Shown in pieces: positions 7,081-12,318 of a stretch of 12,318 nt of DNA. A model generated the notes under the pieces. It worked only from the letters and a program-made list of their open reading frames with translations. It searched no databases and was not told the origin of the DNA. A program made the position numbers and the translations under genes. Within the stretch, counting starts at the first letter, position 1; every line of letters begins with the position of its first letter. Location: contig CACZRQ010000308.1 in assembly GCA_902783615.1 (NCBI GenBank), positions 1 through 12,318 of the forward strand, given 5' to 3'. The stretch comes from an uncultured Bacteroidales bacterium. Its GTDB lineage: Bacteria > Bacteroidota > Bacteroidia > Bacteroidales > Bacteroidaceae.

Positions 7081-7121
7081 AAAACAAATGCCTGACAGTT
7101 TTCATGTCAGGCACTTGTTTT
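7081..7121 (-). terminator. Strong intrinsic terminator after the OmpA-like/TPR lipoprotein gene
   Basis: The arms 7081-7097 and 7105-7121 pair over 17 positions with a single non-Watson-Crick pair; the core is TGCCTGACA/TGTCAGGCA. The loop is the 7 bases at 7098-7104. Read leftward the hairpin runs straight into a T-rich tract (7080 down to about 7076 and beyond), as expected of Rho-independent termination. It begins 18 bases after the stop codon at 7139. Confidence 0.85.
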
Positions 7122-7138
7122 CTATCAAAAAGCCTATT

Positions 7139-8827
7139 TTATCTTACGATATTGGTGAAATCGGCATTGGTGAAATACTTGCTGAACTCCAAGTCGGATG
7201 CGGCCAGTTGCTTCAGTGAAGGCTGCTTGTCCACAGCATTGCGCAGATTGGTGGTAACCATCTGCAAGTTGTTGGTGCGGGCACCCACAATGGCTTTCAG
7301 ATAATCGGTATAAGCATCTGGGCGTTCTACGGCTTCAAGGGTGGTGCGAGCCTTGTTGTAGTCCTTTGCCAAGATCTGAGCCAGAGCGGCACTGTTAGTC
7401 TTGGCATCACCAAAGGCATTTACAGCTCGGTCGTATTGACCTTGAGCAATATACAGATTACCCATTGTCTCGCTCAGCTCCTTGGCACCCGAAGCCTTGC
7501 CGAGATACTGTTCTGCCGTTGCCTTGTCGCCTTTGGCCAACGCTACCAGAGCCAGGTTATTGTTCACCTCAGGAGCATCCTGAATGCTTGCAGCGCGCTT
7601 AAACTGTGTTTCAGCTTTATTCAAATCGCCTGCTTCGTAAGCCAACTTACCCAAGTTGTTGAAAGCTCGATAATCGTTGGGGAACAACTGAGAAGCCTGT
7701 GTATAAATGGTTTCTTTCTCGCTGGCATTGTCAGTCAGCGTAGCAGCATAAAGCAGTTCTTCGATGGTGAGAGAACGGGCATTGTTGCGGGCCAAGGCAG
7801 CAATCTCTTCATCGCTCTTGCCGATAATCTCATAATTCAAGGTAAGGCGAGAACGACGCAGTTGGGGCAAGATTTCTTCTGCCAGGTTCTTATAAACGGA
7901 TGAAATGTTCTTGATCTCCCTCTCGCGCTGTTCAGGGTCAGAATACATCGACAAAACTCGCAGAATGATGTCCTTGTCTTGGATATTCGACTTGGAAACC
8001 AATTCCTGGAAACCTTCCCAGTCCTGAGCTGTATAGCGGGTATCAATGTCTGCATCGATGTTGTTTTTCTTCAGGTTCTTCTCAATCAGGGAAGCGGTAT
8101 TGTCCTGACGTTTCTCTGCCAATCCTTTGTTCAGGTTCACACCACCATCAGGAGATGCGTATGCAGAGATCTCGATATTGCTGATTCGCTGGTTGGTGGT
8201 GCCATCCACATTCTTCACTTCATTGGTGAAGCTATTGGCAGCTCCCATTTGGTTAGAGCGGATGTTTGCCTGCTGAATCAGGAACATGATCTGCTCCTCA
8301 CGCTTATCTTTGATGATGCGTTGGAATGCATCGGCTCCTAAAGAAACGTTTGCGTTCTCAAGCGTCTGGTTCACCAGTTCCGAGGTAGCAATCACACCAT
8401 CGGCCACTTTTACAGATGGAATGTTGAAAACCTTACTGCCTATTCTTACCAGAAAATCGAGATACAACTCACTCTTTGCCATTTCTGGACGATAGTCGAA
8501 AGAGGTGCGCATGGTGTAGTTACCACCCATCTTGTAAGAGATGGTCTGGTTATTGGCCTCTACCTTTTCGCCTTGGAAGGTAGCTGGCTGACCTTTCGCC
8601 TCACCTCCCTGCCAACGCAATACGGGAGTTACTTCCACAATGGCTTTCTTATTGAAATACTTCTCTGGAAATTTTCCGTTGATGGTGGCTGGTACCTTGC
8701 CGCCAACAGCCTCCAACACTTGAGGTGTTACAGTGAAATATTCAGGTGACAATTCACCCATTTTACTGGCACAAGAAGTTAGCATGGCCAGCATCATCAT
8801 TACAAATGGTAAGTAAAATCTTTTCAT
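7139..8827 (-). CDS. Outer-membrane lipoprotein with OmpA-like and TPR regions
   Basis: This 562-residue protein starts with a lipoprotein signal, MKRFYLPFVMMMLAMLTSC, with C19 as the lipidated cysteine. Residues about 25-150 form a beta-rich, Bacteroidetes-type N-terminal region. About 170-335 resemble the OmpA C-terminal fold: EISAYASPDGG (219-229) followed by NLNKGLAEKRQDNTASLI (231-248). Aligned by eye with OmpA, the conserved arginine is kept (R240) but the peptidoglycan-binding aspartate position is occupied by S225 in the 'ASPDG' variant. Residues about 355-500 are tetratricopeptide-like helices, for example FPNDYRAFNNLGKLAYEAGD (382-401) and TMGNLYIAQGQYDRAVNAF (454-472). It is likely anchored in the outer membrane and acts as an envelope scaffold. 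It is transcribed alone: promoter at 8858-8865, terminator at 7081-7121. Architecture is well supported; specific function is unknown to me. Confidence 0.85.
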   Translation of the reverse strand: MKRFYLPFVMMMLAMLTSCASKMGELSPEYFTVTPQVLEAVGGKVPATINGKFPEKYFNKKAIVEVTPVLRWQGGEAKGQPATFQGEKVEANNQTISYKMGGNYTMRTSFDYRPEMAKSELYLDFLVRIGSKVFNIPSVKVADGVIATSELVNQTLENANVSLGADAFQRIIKDKREEQIMFLIQQANIRSNQMGAANSFTNEVKNVDGTTNQRISNIEISAYASPDGGVNLNKGLAEKRQDNTASLIEKNLKKNNIDADIDTRYTAQDWEGFQELVSKSNIQDKDIILRVLSMYSDPEQREREIKNISSVYKNLAEEILPQLRRSRLTLNYEIIGKSDEEIAALARNNARSLTIEELLYAATLTDNASEKETIYTQASQLFPNDYRAFNNLGKLAYEAGDLNKAETQFKRAASIQDAPEVNNNLALVALAKGDKATAEQYLGKASGAKELSETMGNLYIAQGQYDRAVNAFGDAKTNSAALAQILAKDYNKARTTLEAVERPDAYTDYLKAIVGARTNNLQMVTTNLRNAVDKQPSLKQLAASDLEFSKYFTNADFTNIVR

Positions 8828-8857
8828 AATTCTCTTATTTTAGTATTTGTACTTGCA

Positions 8858-8865
8858 CAAAGGTA
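8858..8865 (-). promoter_or_regulatory. -7 promoter element for the OmpA-like/TPR lipoprotein gene
   Basis: TACCTTTG on the minus strand (8865-8858) matches TAnnTTTG exactly and lies 30 bases upstream of the ATG at 8827. I see no good TTTG at the usual -33 spacing, so the assignment rests on the -7 element and its position between two genes. Confidence 0.55.
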
Positions 8866-8891
8866 GTCAAATAAAGTGTAACTTGTACACA

Positions 8892-8909
8892 GAAGCCTCA
8901 TTTTTTAGG
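8892..8909 (-). terminator. Possible weak terminator after xerD
   Basis: Just past the xerD stop, AGCCT and AGGCT form a 5-bp stem around an 8-base A/T-rich loop. There is no clean T tract after it on the minus strand, so termination, if it occurs here, is probably inefficient. Confidence 0.3.
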
Positions 8910-8918
8910 CTGATTAAC

Positions 8919-9863
8919 TTATTTTTTCTCATGATAACGGATATTCCGTGGATGATGGCCTATGATTTCATCGCGCAACATGCTTCTGTCGATATGGGTA
9001 TAAATCTCTGTAGTGGCGATGGATTCATGTCCCAACATGGCCTGGATAGCTCTCAAGTTAGCCCCTCCCTCCAGCAGATGGGTGGCAAAAGAGTGGCGGA
9101 AAGTGTGTGGACTGATGGTTTTCTGGATGCCAGCCTTCTCTGCCAGTTCTTTGATAAGGTGAAACACCATGATGCGTGAGATGTTCTTACCCCATCGTGC
9201 CAAAAATACAAAGTCCTCGAAACCCGGCTTGATGCGACCACCGATGCGTTCTTCTAACCAAGAGAGAATCTCGTTGATGGCTCGCTGACTGATGGGTACC
9301 AGTCTTTGCTTGCTGCCTTTGCCTTCCACTTTGATGAAACCTTCGTCAAGGTAGAGGTCGGAAAGCTTGAGGTTGCATAGCTCACTCACGCGTAAACCGC
9401 AGCTGTAGAGCGTTTCCAGGATGGCACGATTGCGTTGTCCCTCGCTTTTGCTCATATCTACTGAGGCGATGATGCGATCAATCTCCTCCACCGTCAGCAC
9501 TTCTGGCAATTTGAAACCTATCTTTGGTCCCTCCAACAGCTCTGCAGGGTCGTCTGCACGATAGTCGGCTATCACCAAGAACTTGAAAAACGATTTCACG
9601 CCACTTAATACACGGGCTTGTGATCGAGGGTGAATGCCAATGTCGTGTAAACCTGCCATGAAGTGCTGTAAGTCCTGCAATTTTACATCCAAGATGTCGG
9701 CATCTTCAGCATCGAGGTAGTTCAGCAACTTCTCCAAATCAGTCAGATATGCGTCGTATGTGTTGGGCGAGAGATTCTTTTCCAGTTTCAAGTATTGGGT
9801 GTATTCCTTGATAATGGCTGCTCTCCCACGAATCTTCTCTGGTATTTTTGCTGATTTCTTCAT
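8919..9863 (-). CDS. xerD: Tyrosine recombinase XerD
   Basis: This 314-residue site-specific tyrosine recombinase has an N-terminal core-binding (SAM-like) domain (about 15-105) and a catalytic domain (about 120-305). All active-site residues are present: R158 (CGLRVSEL), K182 (EGKGSKQRLV), H253 and R256 (HTFRHSFATHLLEGG), H279 (LGHES) and the nucleophile Y288 (TTEIYTH). The R-to-K spacing of 24 equals that of E. coli XerD. Length and motifs fit a housekeeping Xer protein that resolves chromosome dimers at dif together with a XerC partner, not an integrase of a mobile element. The paired recombinase and the dif site are not visible in this window. The ATG at 9863 is preceded by a short leader from the palindromic promoter at 9873-9890. 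Divergent transcription from aroQ fits a chromosomal housekeeping location. Confidence 0.93.
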   Translation of the reverse strand: MKKSAKIPEKIRGRAAIIKEYTQYLKLEKNLSPNTYDAYLTDLEKLLNYLDAEDADILDVKLQDLQHFMAGLHDIGIHPRSQARVLSGVKSFFKFLVIADYRADDPAELLEGPKIGFKLPEVLTVEEIDRIIASVDMSKSEGQRNRAILETLYSCGLRVSELCNLKLSDLYLDEGFIKVEGKGSKQRLVPISQRAINEILSWLEERIGGRIKPGFEDFVFLARWGKNISRIMVFHLIKELAEKAGIQKTISPHTFRHSFATHLLEGGANLRAIQAMLGHESIATTEIYTHIDRSMLRDEIIGHHPRNIRYHEKK

Positions 9864-9872
9864 TTCTTTTTC

Positions 9873-9890
9873 TTAACTTTGCAAAGTTAA
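9873..9890. promoter_or_regulatory. Palindromic divergent promoter between xerD and aroQ
   Basis: TTAACTTTGCAAAGTTAA is a perfect 18-bp palindrome in the 40-base gap between the two start codons. Each strand contains an exact -7 element, TAACTTTG: plus strand at 9874-9881, minus strand at 9889-9882. TTTG motifs lie on both sides at a symmetrical 23-base distance (9847-9850 plus; 9916-9913 minus), slightly longer than the usual 19-21. Predicted leaders are about 10-20 bases. Because the two -7 elements abut, only one polymerase could melt the site at a time. Confidence 0.65.
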
Positions 9891-9903
9891 ATAAAAATTC
9901 GCA

Positions 9904-10320
9904 ATGAAGATACAAATTATTAACGGACCTAACATAAATTTGTTGGGAAAACGTGAGCCAGGCATTTATGGCAGTGAGTCGTTCAACGACTACCTGCTGA
10001 AGTTGAAGCAACTTTACCCGCAGGTAGAGATAGCTTATTATCAGTCGAACCACGAGGGAGACCTGATAGATAAGTTGCATGAGGTGGGCTTCGATTACGA
10101 TGGCATCATCCTTAATGCTGGTGCATATACCCACACATCCATCGCTTTGCAAGATGCCATCCGTGCCATCAAGGCTCCAGTGATAGAAGTACATATAAGT
10201 AATGTACATGCGCGCGAGGAGTTTCGTCATAAGTCCATGATCTCTTGCGCCTGCAAGGGTGTTATCTTGGGCTTTGGACTCAATTCCTACCGATTGGCGA
10301 TGGAGGCACTGCTGGCTTGA
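9904..10320 (+). CDS. aroQ: Type II 3-dehydroquinate dehydratase
   Basis: The 138 residues match the normal size of the small type II enzyme, which forms dodecamers and removes water from 3-dehydroquinate to give 3-dehydroshikimate, step three of the shikimate pathway, in the cytoplasm. Family motifs are all visible: the N-terminal INGPNINLLGKREPGIYG (6-23) with R17 and catalytic Y22, ILNAGAYTHTSIAL (69-82) with N71 and H77, VIEVHISNVHAREEFR (93-108) with catalytic H97 and R108, and GVILGFGLNSY (119-129). The ATG at 9904 is the natural start, preceded by the promoter at 9873-9890. The stop TGA overlaps the next gene's ATG by one base, so aroQ and the methyltransferase are probably translationally coupled. 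Confidence 0.97.
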   Translation: MKIQIINGPNINLLGKREPGIYGSESFNDYLLKLKQLYPQVEIAYYQSNHEGDLIDKLHEVGFDYDGIILNAGAYTHTSIALQDAIRAIKAPVIEVHISNVHAREEFRHKSMISCACKGVILGFGLNSYRLAMEALLA

Positions 10321-10943
10321 TGGAAGAATACATCTTAAATCATATTGACCCTGAGGGAGAATATTTGAATGCCCTCTATCGAGCCACCCATCTGCAGTTG
10401 CTTTATCCCCACATGGTATCAGGACATCTACAGGGGCGCATCTTGAAGATGCTGACCCGCATGATACGACCCAAGAATGTCTTGGAGATAGGTACCTATA
10501 GTGGCTACTCTGCCCTTTGCATGGCCGAGGGATTGCCTGAAGATGGGAAGATATATACCATTGAGATCAATGATGAGCAAGAGGAATTTACGCGTCCCTG
10601 GTTCGACAACTCGCCTTACGCAAGCCAGATAGAGTTTATCATTGGCGATGCCATGCAGGTGGTACCTACGCTGAACGTTACCTTCGATATGGCTTTCATT
10701 GATGGCGACAAGCGCAAATACCTTGATTTCTATGAGTTGGTACTGGCTCACTTGAATCCAGGGGGATATATCCTGGCTGATAACACTTTGTGGGGTGGAC
10801 ATGTAACTGATGAGCATGTGAGGGAGAGTGATTTGCAGACGCAGGGCATCTTGCACTTCAATGATATCGTAGCAGCCGATGAACGGGTGGAAAAGGTGAT
10901 ATTGCCCTTGCGTGATGGCTTGACGATCATTCGAAAAAAGTAA
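10320..10943 (+). CDS. Class I SAM-dependent O-methyltransferase (catechol-OMT-like family)
   Basis: This 207-residue protein fits PF01596-type O-methyltransferases. The AdoMet-binding motif I is VLEIGTYSGYSAL (54-66), followed by an acidic end of the second strand, YTIEIND (79-85). AFIDGDKRKY (125-134) and ADNTLWGG (153-160) supply likely metal- and substrate-contact acids, D128, D154 and N155. Substrate is unknown; catechol or other hydroxy-aromatics are typical of the family. The ATG overlapping the aroQ stop (TGATG at 10318-10322) is chosen as start. A longer in-frame start at 10245 would overlap aroQ by 76 bases with a sequence unlike the family. Co-transcription with aroQ is almost certain, but a pathway link to shikimate is not shown. 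Confidence 0.9.
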   Translation: MEEYILNHIDPEGEYLNALYRATHLQLLYPHMVSGHLQGRILKMLTRMIRPKNVLEIGTYSGYSALCMAEGLPEDGKIYTIEINDEQEEFTRPWFDNSPYASQIEFIIGDAMQVVPTLNVTFDMAFIDGDKRKYLDFYELVLAHLNPGGYILADNTLWGGHVTDEHVRESDLQTQGILHFNDIVAADERVEKVILPLRDGLTIIRKK

Positions 10944-10947
10944 ATAG

Positions 10948-10967
10948 CAAGGGGGCTTGTCCCCTTG
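10948..10967. repeat. GC-rich perfect hairpin between the methyltransferase and phosphoesterase genes
   Basis: CAAGGGG (10948-10954) and CCCCTTG (10961-10967) are exact complements around a 6-base loop. It starts 5 bases after the methyltransferase stop and ends 13 bases before the next ATG. No T tract follows on either strand, so it is not a standard terminator. It could be an mRNA-processing or stability element, or a REP-like unit. Confidence 0.55.
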
Positions 10968-10980
10968 TCTAAGAAAGGAT

Positions 10981-12300
10981 ATGAAGATTAAGAAGATAAT
11001 AGGACTGATAGCATTAGTGGTGCTCATTGCATTGGGCATCCTCTGTGCAGTGCGTTGGAATGTGTGGTTTGGCAATTTGCCAGAAAAACCATACAACACA
11101 GCTAACGTGCCCCATCGCATCCTCCTGACCTTCGGCGACACTGATGCCAATAGCCGCAATGTGAGTTGGTGTTGTGGAGAAAGCCTGCAAACGTCTTTCC
11201 TGCAACTGGCTGATGGGCAAGACACTTTGCAAGTTTCTGCCGAAGGCGAAATCTTCAAATCGAGAGCAGGACAAGCTGCCTATTATGTTGCCAACCTACG
11301 GAATCTGCAACCAGGTCATACCTATAGCTATCGAGTCAATACTGGTAACCAGTACTCTGCTTGGCATCATTTCAACCTCTTTGACCAGAAACATACATCA
11401 TTCCTCTATGTGGGCGATGTGCAAGACACCATTGCAGGTGTTGCCAACCAATTGCTGAGAGCTGCATTCCGTCATCACCCCGATGCTCAATTCTTGGTTT
11501 GTGGAGGCGACCTTACCGAGCGTCCTATGGATGAGTATTGGCAAGAAACATTCAATGGATTGGATTCCATTGGTCAATCCCTGCCCGTCTTGACTGTTAC
11601 GGGTAATCACGATTACCTCAAAGGATTGATTTACAAGTTAGAACGAAGGTTCTCACTGATTCATTCTTATTTTCTCAATTCGATGGTGGGCGAGAATCAG
11701 GTTTATACCCTGCGCATGAATGATGTTCAATTCTTTCTGCTCGACAGCAATCGTGAATTTTTCTACCTCTATACCCAGCGTCAGTGGTTGAAGCAACAGT
11801 TGGAGGCAAGCGATGCCAAATGGAAGATTGTGGTGCTGCATCATCCGCTTTATTCTATTCGAGGCAAAAACAATAATCTGATTCAGCGATGGATGTTCGA
11901 CGACTTGATTCGTGAATATGATGTTGATTTGGTATTGCAGGCCCATGAGCATGCTTATGCCCGTATGACGGCTCATAACTCCGATAATCAACCAGTTACA
12001 CCAGTCTATACCGTCAGCCATCTGTCGCCAAAGAATTACCGTATAGAGTTTAGTGACATGTTCGATAAGTTTGGCTCTGGCAGTCGGTATTACCAGAAAG
12101 TGGAAACCTCTGAGAATGCTTTGACGCTTACAGCTTACGATGCTGTTACACAGATGCTTTATGATTCCTTAGTCATCACCAAGTCAGCTGTGTTGGATTA
12201 TGGAAGTAATATCCCTGAGGTAATAGAGTTCACACCCGTTCCTGGCAACAAGAAAGATGCTCAGTTTGCAAAACGGATAGAAGCTTATAAAAAGAAATAA
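10981..12300 (+). CDS. Membrane-anchored purple-acid-phosphatase-like metallophosphoesterase
   Basis: This 439-residue protein starts with a single membrane anchor or uncleaved signal (residues 5-23). A beta-rich region follows (about 43-133, ending in YVANLRNLQPGHTYSYRVN) that resembles the fibronectin-III-like domain of purple acid phosphatases. The calcineurin-like phosphoesterase domain runs from about 138 to 350. Metal-site motifs appear in order: YVGDVQD (143-149, D146), GGDLTE (175-180, D177), GNHDY (208-212, N209 and H210), VVLHHPLYS (284-292, H287) and QAHEHAYAR (320-328, H322 and H324). The last is usually GHxH; here Gly is Ala. It likely hydrolyses phosphate esters in the periplasm; the substrate is unknown. 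The ATG at 10981, preceded by AAGAAAGGAT, is chosen over an in-frame TTG at 10957 that lies inside the hairpin. It probably follows aroQ and the methyltransferase on one transcript. Confidence 0.88.
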   Translation: MKIKKIIGLIALVVLIALGILCAVRWNVWFGNLPEKPYNTANVPHRILLTFGDTDANSRNVSWCCGESLQTSFLQLADGQDTLQVSAEGEIFKSRAGQAAYYVANLRNLQPGHTYSYRVNTGNQYSAWHHFNLFDQKHTSFLYVGDVQDTIAGVANQLLRAAFRHHPDAQFLVCGGDLTERPMDEYWQETFNGLDSIGQSLPVLTVTGNHDYLKGLIYKLERRFSLIHSYFLNSMVGENQVYTLRMNDVQFFLLDSNREFFYLYTQRQWLKQQLEASDAKWKIVVLHHPLYSIRGKNNNLIQRWMFDDLIREYDVDLVLQAHEHAYARMTAHNSDNQPVTPVYTVSHLSPKNYRIEFSDMFDKFGSGSRYYQKVETSENALTLTAYDAVTQMLYDSLVITKSAVLDYGSNIPEVIEFTPVPGNKKDAQFAKRIEAYKKK

Positions 12301-12303
12301 TTA

Positions 12304-12316
12304 GCCCTGTAAGGGC
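12304..12316. repeat. Short perfect hairpin at the right edge, REP-like
   Basis: GCCCT (12304-12308) and AGGGC (12312-12316) pair perfectly around a 3-base loop, beginning 4 bases after the phosphoesterase stop. The window ends two bases later, so whether a T tract or more copies follow cannot be seen. Compact GC hairpins of this shape resemble repetitive extragenic palindromes; a terminator is the alternative. Confidence 0.45.
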
Positions 12317-12318
12317 GA

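Noticed and set aside
7031..7114. Longer start for the DUF4369 lipoprotein gene
   Set aside because: The extra 28 codons lie in the terminator hairpin and the -7 element and would bury a good lipoprotein signal peptide.
7436..7903. 155-codon forward frame antisense to the TPR region
   Set aside because: It is the complement of a well-supported lipoprotein gene and shows no recognisable domain.
8919..9863. Integrase of a mobile element
   Set aside because: The length, intact Xer motifs, housekeeping neighbours and shared promoter with aroQ favour the chromosomal XerD; no attachment site or cargo is seen.
9739..10230. 163-codon minus-strand frame spanning the xerD-aroQ gap
   Set aside because: It overlaps two solid genes and the divergent promoter; shadow frame.
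10428..11258. 276-codon minus-strand frame antisense to the methyltransferase and phosphoesterase
   Set aside because: Both sense frames are recognisable protein families; the antisense frame has no motif or promoter of its own.

Overview
The window looks like chromosomal DNA from a member of the Bacteroidales, most likely Prevotella or a close relative. Three things point there. Recognisable proteins are of Bacteroidetes types (a DUF4369-type lipoprotein with a thioredoxin-like fold, an OmpA-like/TPR lipoprotein with an 'ASPDG' motif, a Bacteroidetes-style AmpG and SpoIID). Five intergenic sites match the Bacteroidetes -7 promoter element TAnnTTTG exactly. The genes show little Shine-Dalgarno signal. 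Genus is an inference from general resemblance; no search was run.

Layout. Positions 1-316 hold no gene I can support but contain unusual repeats: a GGTTAC palindrome (57-87), an inverted repeat (219-242) and a 22-bp-period direct repeat in three copies (226-286). Seven genes then run leftward (minus strand). Read in the direction of transcription they are: xerD (9863-8919); a lipoprotein with OmpA-like and TPR regions (8827-7139), closed by a strong hairpin terminator at 7081-7121; a DUF4369/thioredoxin-like lipoprotein (7030-5966) followed 25 bases later by a YifB/ComM AAA+ ATPase (5940-4402); and a tight trio with its own promoter at 4343-4350, made of a sodium:solute symporter (4321-2879), a SpoIID/LytB-domain protein (2868-1615) and an AmpG-like muropeptide permease (1576-317). 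Three genes run rightward: aroQ (9904-10320), an O-methyltransferase (10320-10943) overlapping aroQ by one base, and a membrane-anchored metallophosphoesterase (10981-12300). An 18-bp perfect palindrome at 9873-9890 carries two opposed -7 elements and probably drives xerD and aroQ divergently.

How the genes fit together. The best functional unit is the symporter-SpoIID-AmpG trio. Two of its products concern peptidoglycan fragments, and the symporter may import a related sugar such as N-acetylmuramic acid, as proposed for the MurT transporter of Tannerella forsythia. The unit is therefore probably a peptidoglycan salvage or recycling operon. The SpoIID protein has no signal peptide and none can be gained from an upstream start, so it may process muropeptides in the cytoplasm after import. 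The other genes are mostly housekeeping: Xer recombination, shikimate pathway, envelope lipoproteins.

I did not find an obviously new multi-gene system (no CRISPR array, defence cluster, insertion sequence, tRNA or rRNA). The items most worth following up are the repeat block at 1-316, the SpoIID protein lacking an export signal, the thioredoxin-like lipoprotein that has lost its CXXC, and the palindromic divergent promoter.
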